In this document: piece after piece, positions 1 to 8,724 of the stretch
Position numbering within the stretch: the stretch's first letter is position 1
Layout of the letters: every line of letters starts with the position of its first letter
Program-made: the position numbers and the translations under genes
NCBI GenBank assembly: GCA_020849725.1
Contig: JADLAZ010000069.1
Location: forward strand, 1 to 55,851
Source: Chloroflexota bacterium
GTDB taxonomy: Bacteria; Chloroflexota; Chloroflexia; Thermomicrobiales; JADLAZ01
Length of the DNA stretch: 55,851 nucleotides
Reading direction: 5' to 3'
Notes under the pieces: generated by a model
Databases searched by the model: none
Told to the model about the DNA's origin: nothing
The model's input: the letters and a program-made list of their open reading frames with translations, nothing else

Positions 1-624
1 CTTCAGTTGAAACGACATGACCAGCGCCCAGGCGAAGCCGACCGCCTGCAGCGCGAAGCAGCCGGCCGCGCTCGTCCAGCCCATGATGATGCCGGCGAGT
101 GACGGGCCGACCACGCGCGAGCCGTTCATCATCGCCGAGTTGATGGCTACCGCGTTCTGCAGGTCGTCACGGTCGACCAGGCCCGGCACCAGCGCCTGTC
201 GCGTTGGGAAGATGATCGCCATCGCCGATCCGGACAGGAAGGAAAAGAGCAGCAGGACGGCGATCGTCAGCTGATCGGTCGCCACCATCACCGTCAACAG
301 CACGGCCAGACTGCCGGCGATGGCCTGCATCCAGATCAGCAGCCGGCGACGGTCCATGCGATCGGCCAGCACACCGCCGACGAGTGAGAACAGGAGCATG
401 GGAATGCCGCGCGCGAAGCCGACGGCCCCGACCCAGGCGGCCGAGTCGGTCAACATCAGCGCCAGCCAACCAACGGCGACCTGCTGCATCCAGTGGCCGG
501 TCGAGGTCGTCAGCGAGCCAAGCCAGAGCCGGCGATAGTTCGGATAGCGCAGCGCCGCCGTCATTCGCGGGCCACCACGGGCAACGGCTGGGACCGGGGC
601 CGCCGATTCCGTCTTGACCGTCAT
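1..624 (-). CDS. MFS exporter, N-terminal part (runs off window)
   Basis: Partial gene: the ATG is at 624-622 and the frame is still open at base 1, giving 208 residues. The visible half has about five to six hydrophobic segments. A short loop after the second segment has the MFS-typical pattern GGVLADRMDRRRLL (G-x3-D-R-x-G/D-R-R), so this is the N-terminal six-helix bundle of a major facilitator. The opening RYPNYRRLWLGSLTTSTGHW resembles EntS-like (MFS_3) exporters of siderophores or drugs, but the substrate cannot be read from the sequence. An upstream GTG or TTG start is possible, but the chosen ATG leaves a normal short cytoplasmic tail. It is divergent from the LarA-like gene, with about 200 bp between them. 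Confidence 0.85.
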   Translation of the reverse strand, partial: MTVKTESAAPVPAVARGGPRMTAALRYPNYRRLWLGSLTTSTGHWMQQVAVGWLALMLTDSAAWVGAVGFARGIPMLLFSLVGGVLADRMDRRRLLIWMQAIAGSLAVLLTVMVATDQLTIAVLLLFSFLSGSAMAIIFPTRQALVPGLVDRDDLQNAVAINSAMMNGSRVVGPSLAGIIMGWTSAAGCFALQAVGFAWALVMSFQLK

Positions 625-831
625 CCACCCTGCTCCGTCCCTCGATCGGCCGCCGGCCGTCGCGACCGGAGCAGCGACTGGACGCCGCTCATTCCCGATG
701 GCGGCAGTATAGCATCCCAAGCGATGGCCGTCGCCACCTCTTGCGCACGGGTGCTGAGCGCGCTACTGTCAGCTTATCCCACCGGCGATTGACGATGACA
801 CCGGCCGGTCGCCTCTACCAAGGAGTACACC

Positions 832-2187
832 ATGGCGCGCTGGGAACTGACCTGGGCCAATGGACCACTAACGGTCGAGGTGCCGGACGCGAACCTGATC
901 GGCCTGATCGAGCAACGCGACATCCCGCCGCTGGCCGACCCGGTCGCCGCGACGCTGGCCGCCATCGACGCACCGCTCGGCTGCCCGCCGCTGGCTGAGC
1001 TGGCCCGGCCCGGCCAGCGCGTGGCGCTGCTGGTCACCGACTGGCACGACACGATCTTCGGCGTCGGGGGCGGCGTCGGGCTAGCGCTGCTGGACCGGCT
1101 CAACGCCGCCGGCATCCCCGACGACCATATCACTGTCGTCCATGCCGCTGGCATGCACGGCCACGGACGCGGCCGCGAGAAGGTCGGCGCGGCTATCCTG
1201 GGCCGGGTGCGCTATCTGGAGCACAACCCGCTCGACGAAGCGAACCTGACCTTTCTGGGCAACACCTTCCAGGGCACACCGTTGTGGATCAATCGCGTCG
1301 TGGCCGAGGCCGACCTGGTGATCGGCTTCGGTGGCTGCGGGCCAAGCCTGTACGGTTTCCAGGGCGGTGGTGGCATCATCTTGCCCGGCGTGGCCGGCCG
1401 CGACACGATCCGTCACAACCATTCCAAAATTATGACCACTCGGCTGATGCCGGGCTGGGGTCCGGGCAACCCGATGCGCGAGGATGTGCTCGACGCCGCC
1501 GACCTGGCGCGGCTGGCGCTGAAGATCGACGTCACCGCCGCCGGCACGATTCTCGCCGGCGCGCCGCGGGTCGAATGGCCAGTTGCCGTCGCCCAGGTCC
1601 AGGAGCGGTTCATGGTGACGCTGCCGGAGGCGCCAGACATCTACGTGCTGGCGATCGACGGCGGCCGTGCCCGCCAGCTGGCTGGCGGCATCTACATGAC
1701 GATCGAGCTGGCGGCCCAAACCGTGCGCCCCGGCGGCATCGTCATCGCCGTGGTATCGGCTGCCGGTGACGAGCCGATCACCGGCCGGCCACTGGAGACG
1801 ATTCTGGCCGAGACGATCGAGCGCACGGTCCAGTGGTGCACCCACTACGACGACGCCGAGCTACTGCGGGAGTGGCACCGGCGCGACACGCACTGCAAGG
1901 CCGAGTTGCTGTGCTACCCACTCGAGGAGCTGACGCGCATCGTCGCGCGCCGGCAGGGCGAGCCGCGCAGCACGTGCATGTCCTGGAGCCACCGGCGGGC
2001 GCTGGCCGAGGCGCGCACCTTCCTGGTCAGCGAGGGGGTGTCGCCGGCGCTCGGCCAGCAGATGGGTTTCGCCTGCACGACGACCTCGTTCTCCGCCGCG
2101 CTCAATCAAGCCCTGGCGGAGCTTGGTCCGCACGCCCGCATCGCCGTCAATCCGCCGCCGCGCAACGGCGTGCCACGCGTTCCGTAG
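832..2187 (+). CDS. LarA-like (nickel-dependent lactate racemase family) protein, atypical active site
   Basis: 451 residues, the usual length for the LarA/DUF2088 family. LarA racemises or epimerises 2-hydroxy acids using a nickel-pincer nucleotide (NPN) cofactor. Family landmarks are an Asp-rich loop (VTDWHDT, 68-74), HAAGMHGHG (104-112), the glycine-rich GFQGGGGIILPG (175-186) and TIRHNH (192-197). H197 fits the nickel-binding His200 of L. plantarum LarA. With that spacing, the NPN-tethering Lys184 falls on G181 and the catalytic His174 on P171, so both are absent. This is therefore a divergent homologue of unknown activity, perhaps using a different cofactor attachment. The ATG follows AAGGAG with good spacing. 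No larB, larC or larE is in the window. Family confidence is high, reaction confidence low. Confidence 0.8.
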   Translation: MARWELTWANGPLTVEVPDANLIGLIEQRDIPPLADPVAATLAAIDAPLGCPPLAELARPGQRVALLVTDWHDTIFGVGGGVGLALLDRLNAAGIPDDHITVVHAAGMHGHGRGREKVGAAILGRVRYLEHNPLDEANLTFLGNTFQGTPLWINRVVAEADLVIGFGGCGPSLYGFQGGGGIILPGVAGRDTIRHNHSKIMTTRLMPGWGPGNPMREDVLDAADLARLALKIDVTAAGTILAGAPRVEWPVAVAQVQERFMVTLPEAPDIYVLAIDGGRARQLAGGIYMTIELAAQTVRPGGIVIAVVSAAGDEPITGRPLETILAETIERTVQWCTHYDDAELLREWHRRDTHCKAELLCYPLEELTRIVARRQGEPRSTCMSWSHRRALAEARTFLVSEGVSPALGQQMGFACTTTSFSAALNQALAELGPHARIAVNPPPRNGVPRVP

Positions 2188-2195
2188 CCGCCACG

Positions 2196-2453
2196 CTAGT
2201 CGTCAGGCACACCGAAGCGCCGGTCGACCTCGACCGTCGACAGGCGCAGCGGCCGCTGGCGCTCGACGATCTGGAGCAGCAGCGACGGTGACAGGCCGAA
2301 GGCGGCGCCCGCTGCCGCGAATGTCGCGTCATCATCCGTCAGCGCTGCGTCGCACTCGTCGCAGATCGGCCGGCCGAACGCGGGATAGAGCAGCCAGTTC
2401 GCCGCTCCCTCCTCGCAGAGCGGACAGGCATAGGGACGCGGTCCGCGGGTCAT
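2196..2453 (-). CDS. Small zinc-ribbon protein, unknown function
   Basis: 85 residues from the ATG at 2453, which has GGAGG five bases upstream. An in-frame ATG 24 bases earlier (2477) has no such site. The N-terminal half carries two CxxC pairs (CPLC and CDEC) about 18 residues apart, the pattern of a treble-clef or ribbon zinc site. The C-terminal part is a short charged helix. No enzyme motif is visible. Such proteins usually act in nucleic-acid or protein binding, but nothing here shows which. It is convergent with the LarA-like gene, with 8 bp between the stops. Confidence 0.65.
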   Translation of the reverse strand: MTRGPRPYACPLCEEGAANWLLYPAFGRPICDECDAALTDDDATFAAAGAAFGLSPSLLLQIVERQRPLRLSTVEVDRRFGVPDD

Positions 2454-2647
2454 CGGCTCCTCCCGGCCGGCGGCCATGGCCGGCCGTCATGTCCCCTGAT
2501 CCTCGCGGACGTGGCGCGCGCCGGCCCGGCCGGATCAAGCGCCCCAACAAAACCAGTCGACCCCCGGCAGCAGTTAATAGGGGTGACGGCGGCCGCCCGG
2601 CGCGACCTGATCGGCGGCAGGCGACGGACCAAGCAAGAGGATACGCC

Positions 2648-3502
2648 ATGCACCCCAGTTCACCGACCCGCGTGCCTCAGCCAACCGCTCGATCGAGGCC
2701 CGATCACGGCCGGTGGCGCTACCTCAGTGGCGTGCTCGTCACGCTGGCGCTGCTGGCTGGCTGCGGCGCGCCCGACGTGCCCTCGCCGCAGAAGGCGATG
2801 CAGACCGCCGCTGCCGTGACCACCCAGGTGGCTGGTGCGGCGACGCAGGTGACCGGTATGACGACCCAGGTCGCCGGCGCGGTCGGTGCGATCGCCACCG
2901 CCGCTGGGCCGATTCAGGGAACGGCCCAGGCTGCCGCTACTCAACTCGCGCCATCGGCACAAGCGGCGTCGACGCAGGTCGCCGGCACGGCACAGGCGGT
3001 CGCCACGCAGGTCGCTCCAGGCGCGCAGGCTGCGTCGACGCAGGTTGTCGGCACGGCGCAGGCGATGGCCACCCAGATGGCGCCGGGCGCGAGCGCGCTG
3101 GCGACGCAGATGGCGCCGGCGATACAGGCGATCGCCACCCAGGTTGCCGGACCGGCCGGCGCGGCCATCGCCAGCCAGCTCGCCTCCGGCCCGGTGCAGA
3201 TCTCCGCCACCGGCGGCAGTCCGACCGACCCGACTGTCACGGTGCGCAACAGCAGCAGCACGGCCGTCCCCATCGGCGGCTACACCCTGCTGGCCGGGAC
3301 CGCCATGGCCGTGGTGCCGGCCAGCGTGACGGCGTCGGCGGGTGGGAGCGTCACGCTGCATCTCGGCGCCGGCACGACGACCGCCAGCGATGCCTACCTC
3401 GGCCTGCCGGCCGCCGACGTGGGTGGCAAGCTGACCAGCGGCGCCCGCCTGCTGCTGTTCACCGGTCAGGGTGTGCCGGCCAGCGTCTACACCGTGCCCT
3501 GA
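2648..3502 (+). CDS. Lipoprotein with 11-residue TQ repeats and a beta-sandwich-like C-terminus
   Basis: 284 residues. A hydrophobic signal ends in the lipobox LLAGC, with the lipidated cysteine at 39. Residues 58-175 are an Ala/Gln/Thr-rich array. Seven consecutive 11-residue units start with TQ at 98, 109, 120, 131, 142, 153 and 164, preceded by shorter 7-residue TQ units from 59. Hendecads like these normally form long amphipathic or coiled helices. Residues 183-284 are a predicted beta domain whose VTVRNSSSTAVPIGGYTL and GARLLLFTGQ patterns recall lamin-tail (LTD) domains. The protein is probably a surface stalk presenting a small domain outside the membrane. The ATG at 2648 is chosen because it directly precedes the signal; the upstream open frame is proline/arginine-rich and non-coding in character. 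Exact function unknown. Confidence 0.75.
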   Translation: MHPSSPTRVPQPTARSRPDHGRWRYLSGVLVTLALLAGCGAPDVPSPQKAMQTAAAVTTQVAGAATQVTGMTTQVAGAVGAIATAAGPIQGTAQAAATQLAPSAQAASTQVAGTAQAVATQVAPGAQAASTQVVGTAQAMATQMAPGASALATQMAPAIQAIATQVAGPAGAAIASQLASGPVQISATGGSPTDPTVTVRNSSSTAVPIGGYTLLAGTAMAVVPASVTASAGGSVTLHLGAGTTTASDAYLGLPAADVGGKLTSGARLLLFTGQGVPASVYTVP

Positions 3503-3580
3503 TCGGCGCCGACCTCACCTCGACCCGCGACGGCCGGTCCTGTCTCCGCTACAATGCACCGCCAGCGGAGGGGGACCACC

Positions 3581-3970
3581 ATGCGTGCCATCCAAATCAC
3601 CGTCGGCGACGTCACGACCGTGGCCGATCTCAACGACACCAACACGGCCGCGGCGCTCTGGGAGGCGCTGCCACTGACGGCGACCGCCAGCGTCTGGGGC
3701 GATGAGATCTACTTCGCCGTGCCGCTGGCGCTCGGCACCGAGCGGGGCCAGGAGACGGTCGCGCTCGGCGACCTGGGCTACTGGGAGCCGGGCAGCGCAC
3801 TGTGCATCTTCTACGGCCGCACGCCCGCCAGCCGCGGCGACGAGATCCGCCCCTACAGCCCGGTGACGGTGTTCGGCAAAGTGCGCGGCGACGCCACCAC
3901 CTTGCGCGGCACGCGCGCCGGTGCGCCCGTCCGGATCGTGGCCCTGTCGGCGGCTGAGGCGACGTCATGA
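3581..3970 (+). CDS. Cyclophilin-like fold protein (TM1367/Cyclophil_like family)
   Basis: 129 residues with a strong ribosome binding site (GGAGGGGG) just before the ATG at 3581. The sequence pattern EALPLTATASVWGDEIYF, then YWEPGSALCIFYGRTP, then SPVTVFGKV is characteristic of the small cyclophilin-like beta-barrel family typified by Thermotoga TM1367. These proteins have the cyclophilin fold, but their enzymatic role is not established. It overlaps the FGGY kinase by 4 bp (ATGA), so the two are translationally coupled and probably act in one process. Confidence 0.8.
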   Translation: MRAIQITVGDVTTVADLNDTNTAAALWEALPLTATASVWGDEIYFAVPLALGTERGQETVALGDLGYWEPGSALCIFYGRTPASRGDEIRPYSPVTVFGKVRGDATTLRGTRAGAPVRIVALSAAEATS

Positions 3971-5481
3971 CGACCGTCCCGGCCCGCGCCGCCGAACCGC
4001 CGCTGGTGCTGACGATCGACATTGGCACGTCGTCGACGCGGGCGATGATCTTCGACCGCCTGGCACGACCGGTGACGGGCCTGATCGGCCGACACGAGTA
4101 CGACGTGCGCACGACACCGGATGGCGGCGCAGAGCTCGATCCCGAGGCGGTGCTAGCCGGGGTCATCGCCGCCATCGACGCCGCCCTGGCAGCGGCCGGC
4201 CCCCTAGCCCCGGCAATCGCCGCCGTGGCCGCCTGCACCCTCGTGCCAAACGTGCTGGCCATCGACGGCGACGACTGCGCCATCACTCCCTGTTACACGT
4301 GGGCCGACACACGCAGCGCCGATTACGTCGAGCCGCTGCGGGCCGAGATCGACTACCCGGCCTATCACGTGCGCACCGGGTGCATGCTGCACGCCAGCTA
4401 CACGCCGTCCAAACTGCGCTGGCTGGCCGACACGCGGCCGGCTCTCTTCGACCAGCCACTGCGGTGGCTGACGCTAGGTGAATTCGTGCTGCTGCGCCTG
4501 ACCGGCCGCGCCGCGTGCTCCTACTCCGCCGCATCGTGGTCGGGCCTGCTCGATCAGACGACAATGACCTGGGACGCGATCATGCTCGACCGACTGCCGA
4601 TCGCGGCCGGGCAACTGGCGCCGCTGATCGACGTTGGCGACGGCGCGGTCGGACTGCGGCCCGAGCTGGCGCGCCGCTGGCCGGCCCTGGCGCAGGCGCA
4701 CTGGCTGCCGGCGGTCGGTGACGGCGCCACCAGCAACATCGGCAGCGGCTGCTTCACGCGCGAGCGCGTCGCCGTCATGATCGGCACCAGTGGCGCGCTG
4801 CGCGTCGTCGCCGGTGGCCCCGCCCCAGCCGCGCCGGACGGCCTGTGGCTCTACCGCGCCAACCGCGACCGCTTCGTCCTCGGCGGCGCGCTCAGCAACG
4901 GCGGCAACCTGCTCGGCTGGCTGACCGAGAGCCTGATGCTGCCCGACTACGACACGCTTCAGCACGCGCTGGCCGACCGGCCACCCGACGGCCACGGCTT
5001 GACGGTGCTGCCCTTCCTGGCCGGCGAGCGCAGCCCGGGCTGGGCCAGCCATGCCACCGGCGCGATCGTCGGGTTGCGGCTGCACACTCAGCCGCTGGAC
5101 CTGTTGCAGGCCGGACTGGAGGCCGTTGCCTATCGCTTTGCCGCCATCTACGACCTGGTGCGCGGTGTGCTGCCGGGAGCGACTGAGATCATCGGCAGTG
5201 GTGCGGCGCTGCTCAACTCACCCGCATGGATGCAGATGATCGCCGACACGCTCGGGCTGCCCGTCACCGCCTCCGGCGAGATCGAGGCCAGCAGTCGCGG
5301 CGCGGCGCTGCTGGCCCTGGAAGCGCTCGGCCTGTCCGATTGGTCGGCGATCGGCGCCACGCTCGGCCGCCAGGTCCTGCCCGACCCGGCCCGCCACGTC
5401 CGCTACCGCGAGGCCCGCGCTCGCCAGGCGCACCTCTACGATGTGCTGGTTCGCGGCCAGGGTGGCTGGCCCGCCGGCTAG
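3967..5481 (+). CDS. FGGY-family carbohydrate kinase
   Basis: 504 residues, full length for FGGY kinases (xylulokinase, gluconokinase, glycerol kinase). It has the ASKHA phosphate-1 motif LTIDIGTSSTRAMIFD (residues 15-30). The C-terminal ATPase half includes VMIGTSGALRVV, LPFLAGERSPGW and the adenosine-binding IIGSGAALLNSPAWMQMIAD. It should transfer phosphate from ATP to a sugar or sugar acid in the cytoplasm. The GERSPGW motif is common in gluconokinase/xylulokinase-type members, but the substrate cannot be settled here. The ATG overlaps the preceding stop by 4 bp. It ends 14 bp before a convergent small membrane-protein gene. Confidence 0.88.
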   Translation: MTTVPARAAEPPLVLTIDIGTSSTRAMIFDRLARPVTGLIGRHEYDVRTTPDGGAELDPEAVLAGVIAAIDAALAAAGPLAPAIAAVAACTLVPNVLAIDGDDCAITPCYTWADTRSADYVEPLRAEIDYPAYHVRTGCMLHASYTPSKLRWLADTRPALFDQPLRWLTLGEFVLLRLTGRAACSYSAASWSGLLDQTTMTWDAIMLDRLPIAAGQLAPLIDVGDGAVGLRPELARRWPALAQAHWLPAVGDGATSNIGSGCFTRERVAVMIGTSGALRVVAGGPAPAAPDGLWLYRANRDRFVLGGALSNGGNLLGWLTESLMLPDYDTLQHALADRPPDGHGLTVLPFLAGERSPGWASHATGAIVGLRLHTQPLDLLQAGLEAVAYRFAAIYDLVRGVLPGATEIIGSGAALLNSPAWMQMIADTLGLPVTASGEIEASSRGAALLALEALGLSDWSAIGATLGRQVLPDPARHVRYREARARQAHLYDVLVRGQGGWPAG

Positions 5482-5495
5482 CTCCGGGCGGTGCG

Positions 5496-5750
5496 CTAGC
5501 GCGGCGGCTCGGGGCTGTCGAGCGTCCCCTCGTCCAGACCCAGGATATCGGCGATGCTGTCAGGCAATCCTGGCGCGACGATCCGACCGTCGGCCTCCAT
5601 GCGCACCGGGTTGGCAACCACCAGCCAGGCCACGATGACGGCGGCGACGACCGCCGCCCAGAAGCGGCTGGACAGCACCAGATCGAGGAGGCGCTCCACC
5701 AGGTCCGCCGTCAATTCCCGCCGGCTCTGATACCGCATCGCCGCCCCCAT
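5496..5750 (-). CDS. Small single-span membrane protein
   Basis: 84 residues, not recognised as a known family. A charged N-terminal segment is followed by one hydrophobic helix (about residues 29-47) and a short acidic, proline-rich tail. The arrangement suggests a small inner-membrane protein with a roughly 35-residue extracytoplasmic tail. Two starts are possible (5750 and 5738); the upstream ATG is given. It is convergent with the FGGY kinase. Confidence 0.5.
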   Translation of the reverse strand: MGAAMRYQSRRELTADLVERLLDLVLSSRFWAAVVAAVIVAWLVVANPVRMEADGRIVAPGLPDSIADILGLDEGTLDSPEPPR

Positions 5751-5971
5751 CCGTGACCCGTCTCGATCAAGGCCAACCAGGCGCGCTAAGACCGATCGGT
5801 CAATCCTAGCCGATGGGCACGGTTCCCGACAATGCCGGTGCGCAGTCGCGCCATCGTCAGTTGGACCCGTGTCGGGGCTGCGCTCGGGATGCGGCGGTCA
5901 GGCCGCCGTGGTCGCTGCCAGTGAAGAGAGGGTAGGATGGTGACCCGGAATGGACAACGCTGGAGGAGCGC

Positions 5972-7249
5972 GTGCGGGTGGGACAGGTAACCAGGCTGGC
6001 GCTGACGGCGGGCGGACTAGTCGCCGCTCAGGCGGTGGCGCTGGTGACGATCACCAAGGGGATGCAGCCGACCATTGGGGACTGGCACCGCGGCGATGTG
6101 CAGCTCTACCGACGTGCCGGTCAGCGCGTCCTCCAGGGGGCGCTCCCCTACCGCGACTTTCAGTTGGAATATCCGCCGGGATCGCTGTTGTCGTTCGTGA
6201 CGCCGCACCTGGTGGCGGGCCGGCTACTGGCGCTGCAGGACTACGCCGATGCCTTCATGGTCCAGAGCGCCGTCCTCAGCACCGTCATCGCGATCGCGCT
6301 GGGTGTCATCGCCTGGCGCTGGTGGCCGGGACGCTCGGTCGCTCAGGTGTTAGCCACCTATGCCGCCGGGGTCATCGCCGGCGCGCCGCTGCTTGCCTTT
6401 CGGTACGACCTGCTGCCGGCGGCGACGACGCTGCTGGCGCTGGTCGGTGTCCTGGCCGGTCGTCCGCTGGTAGCCGGCCTGTTCCTCGGCCTGGGCATCG
6501 CGATCAAGATCTACCCGGCGGTGTTGCTGGCCGTCGTTGGCCTGTTCTACCTGGCTCAGCGCCGGTTCCGTGCGGCAGCGGCGGTGTCGGTGGGCGTGGT
6601 CGTGCCGCTGGTGTTGATCGCCGTGCCTTTCGCGTCGCCCAAGGCCGGAGAATGGCTCGCCGGCATCGCCTTCTTTGGCGCGCGCGGCATCCAGGTGGAG
6701 TCGGTGCCAGGCGGCGTGTTGCTGGCGGTAAATGCGTTTGGCCTGGCCCGCGTCGGAGTCAGCCACATCTTTGGCGCCCATCAACTCTCCGCGCCGATCG
6801 CCGACGCCGTCGCCCGCTGGCAACCCCTGGTCCTGGCGCTGGCGCTGGCCAGCATTCTGGCGCTGAGCTGGCGGCGCTTTCGGGCCGAGGCGCGCGAGTC
6901 CGGCACGATCGCGCCGGCAACCCTGGTCACGGCCATGGCGGCAGCGCTGCTGGCGTTCATGGTTGCCAACAAAGTCTTCTCGGCCCAGTATCTCATCTGG
7001 CTCCTGCCGTTTGCGCCGCTGCTCCCCTGGCGGCAGGGCCTCCTGTTCGTGGGCGCTTGGGCGCTCACCAATGTTGTCTATCCGTGGTACTACGAGATAC
7101 TGATCAATAGTGGCCGCAGCGCCATCACGATCCTGAATCTGCGCAACGCCGTCGCCCTGGCGCTGCTGGCCTGGCTGGTCCTTGACCTCTGGCAACCGCG
7201 CCGGGCGCCGTCGCCAGTGCCGCGCGCGGCGGCGGAGCCGGCCCAATAG
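5972..7249 (+). CDS. Polytopic glycosyltransferase, GT87-like (DUF2029)
   Basis: 425 residues with about ten to eleven hydrophobic helices. The first extracytoplasmic loop contains GDVQLYRRAGQRVLQGALPY followed by EYPPG, the Asp- and Tyr-Pro-Pro-containing loop typical of GT-C enzymes of the GT87/DUF2029 group, which use polyprenyl-phosphate sugars at the outer face of the membrane. A second family feature is LGIAIKIYPAVLL. Start is GTG at 5972, preceded by GGAGG at 5962-5966. It stands alone between a 220-bp upstream gap and a convergent gene, so the glycan acceptor is unknown. About 20 residues at the end are Pro/Ala/Arg-rich and cytoplasmic. Confidence 0.8.
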   Translation: MRVGQVTRLALTAGGLVAAQAVALVTITKGMQPTIGDWHRGDVQLYRRAGQRVLQGALPYRDFQLEYPPGSLLSFVTPHLVAGRLLALQDYADAFMVQSAVLSTVIAIALGVIAWRWWPGRSVAQVLATYAAGVIAGAPLLAFRYDLLPAATTLLALVGVLAGRPLVAGLFLGLGIAIKIYPAVLLAVVGLFYLAQRRFRAAAAVSVGVVVPLVLIAVPFASPKAGEWLAGIAFFGARGIQVESVPGGVLLAVNAFGLARVGVSHIFGAHQLSAPIADAVARWQPLVLALALASILALSWRRFRAEARESGTIAPATLVTAMAAALLAFMVANKVFSAQYLIWLLPFAPLLPWRQGLLFVGAWALTNVVYPWYYEILINSGRSAITILNLRNAVALALLAWLVLDLWQPRRAPSPVPRAAAEPAQ

Positions 7250-7252
7250 CCG

Positions 7253-8380
7253 CTAGCCCTGGCGGGTGGCGTGGCGCAGCTTGTCCTCGTCGATCTCGAC
7301 GCCGAGGCCGGGCTTCTGCGGCGCCGCCATGCAGCCGTCGACCGGGTCAAGCCGGATCGGCTCGGTTAGGTACCACTGGAAGTCGTCGCTGCTGATGCCC
7401 GGCCGGTCGTGGAAGACCTCGACGAACGGACAGTTGGGGATGGCGGCGCACAGGTGCAGGTGGGCGACGAAGCCGAGACCGCCGCCGCCGTGGTGCGGCG
7501 CGCACTGCTTGCGGTGCAGCTCAGCCAGTGCGCACGCCTTGCGGATCTGGCTCATTGTCTCGCCGACCATCGCCTCCGGCTGCAGCACGTCGTAGCAGTT
7601 CTGCTCGATCAACCAGCGGTACTCGTGCAGTCCGCGGTTGTTCTCGCCGCCAGCGATCAGGATCTCCGCGGCCGCGCACAGCCGGGTCAGGCCGTCGAAA
7701 TCGTAACGGTCGAGCGGCTCCTCCAGCCAGTAGACGCCGAGGTCCTGCAGCGCGCGCGCCGTCTGCAGCGCCCGCTCGTAGCTCCAGACCGGGCCGGGCG
7801 TCGGGTGCTGCGTGCCCGGCTGTTGGGCCTGGTTGGCGTCAACCAGGAGAGTGAAGTCGTTGCCGGCGGCGCGCCGCACCGCCTCGACCTGGGCGACGTC
7901 CTCCTTGATCGTCCAGTCGTGGATGCGCAGCTTGGCTGCCCGCCAGCCCTCAGCCTGCCGGGCCTGGATATCAGCTGCCCGGCGCTGCGGGTCGCGCACC
8001 TCGATGAACGAGGCGTAGGCCGGCACGCGGTCGCGATAGCCGCCCCACAGCTTGTAGATCGGTTGGCCACAGGCCTTGCCGATGATGTCCCACAGCGCGA
8101 TCTCGACGCCCCAGGCGGCGTTGGCCATGCGGAAGACCGGCGCGAACTGCTCCAGCGCGAACGGATCCCTGCCCACCAGTTGCGGCTTGATCCAGCGCTC
8201 GATGACGTCGCTGACGCCATAGCCAGGCGAGCCGATGCCGGTGATGCCCTCGTCAGTGAACACCTTGACGACGGTGCCGCGCCAGGCGCGCCACGACGTG
8301 CCCGGCGCCCACGCCGGCTCCAGCGGCGCCTCCAGCGGCGGCCCGGCCAGCTCGAAGGTCTGGATGTCGGTGATCTTCAC
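7253..8380 (-). CDS. Mandelate racemase/muconate lactonizing enzyme family protein (sugar-acid dehydratase type)
   Basis: 375 residues of the enolase superfamily. N-terminal capping domain, then a barrel with AAKLRIHDW (catalytic Lys region), LLVDANQ (first metal Asp), WLEEPLDRYD (second metal acid), IAGGENN (third metal acid) and the catalytic-His region QCAPHHGGGGLG. Members abstract the alpha proton of a carboxylate and often dehydrate aldonic or uronic acids; the HGGGGLG ending is common in dehydratases. Start is GTG at 8380 with GAGGAGGG upstream, giving the family-typical opening MKITDIQTFEL; a longer frame to 8413 lacks a site. It could supply keto-sugar acids related to the nearby kinase substrate, but that link is inference. 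Confidence 0.85.
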   Translation of the reverse strand: MKITDIQTFELAGPPLEAPLEPAWAPGTSWRAWRGTVVKVFTDEGITGIGSPGYGVSDVIERWIKPQLVGRDPFALEQFAPVFRMANAAWGVEIALWDIIGKACGQPIYKLWGGYRDRVPAYASFIEVRDPQRRAADIQARQAEGWRAAKLRIHDWTIKEDVAQVEAVRRAAGNDFTLLVDANQAQQPGTQHPTPGPVWSYERALQTARALQDLGVYWLEEPLDRYDFDGLTRLCAAAEILIAGGENNRGLHEYRWLIEQNCYDVLQPEAMVGETMSQIRKACALAELHRKQCAPHHGGGGLGFVAHLHLCAAIPNCPFVEVFHDRPGISSDDFQWYLTEPIRLDPVDGCMAAPQKPGLGVEIDEDKLRHATRQG

Positions 8381-8622
8381 GCCGTCCCTCCTCTGCTTCC
8401 CTGTACCGACCATAGCGACGGCAGTGTAGCATCAGATGAGAGCGGCACAGGTCAGAGGGACGGATGCCGCTACTCTGACCCGGCGATTCCCGCCGGAAGG
8501 ATGCAGACCAGCGGCGCTACATCATTGAATAATGCGACGCTCGATTAAATATGAAAACGCCGGCGAATACGGGCTTGCCGGCCAGTCGTCTCACGTGGCA
8601 CCCAACGCGTCTGGTAATACTA

Positions 8623-8695
8623 TACGCCTGAAGGGACTCGAACCCCTGACCTCTTGGTCCGCAACCAAGCGCTCTATCCACTGAGCTACAGGCGC
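8623..8695 (-). tRNA. tRNA-Arg (anticodon GCG)
   Basis: A 73-nt cloverleaf without an encoded CCA. The acceptor stem pairs 8695-8689 with 8630-8624, including a G-U at the 1-72 position. The D arm is GCTC/GAGC, the anticodon stem CTTGG/CCAAG with loop TTGCGGA, and the T arm contains TTCGAGT. The anticodon bases at 8662-8660 read GCG, decoding CGC (Arg). Most bacteria instead decode CGN with an ACG anticodon modified to inosine, so this anticodon is worth noting. It lies alone between the enolase-superfamily gene and the aminopeptidases. Confidence 0.93.
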
Positions 8696-8724
8696 GTGAA
8701 TCTTGCCGGTTTCCCGACGCCCAA

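Noticed and set aside
2123..2647. Upstream extension of the repeat lipoprotein
   Set aside because: Arg/Pro-rich, overlaps the LarA-like end and the zinc-ribbon gene, and precedes a normal signal peptide starting at 2648.
2820..3180. Possible CRISPR-like array in the repeat lipoprotein
   Set aside because: The repeats are coding hendecads of about 33 bp without spacers; no CRISPR structure.
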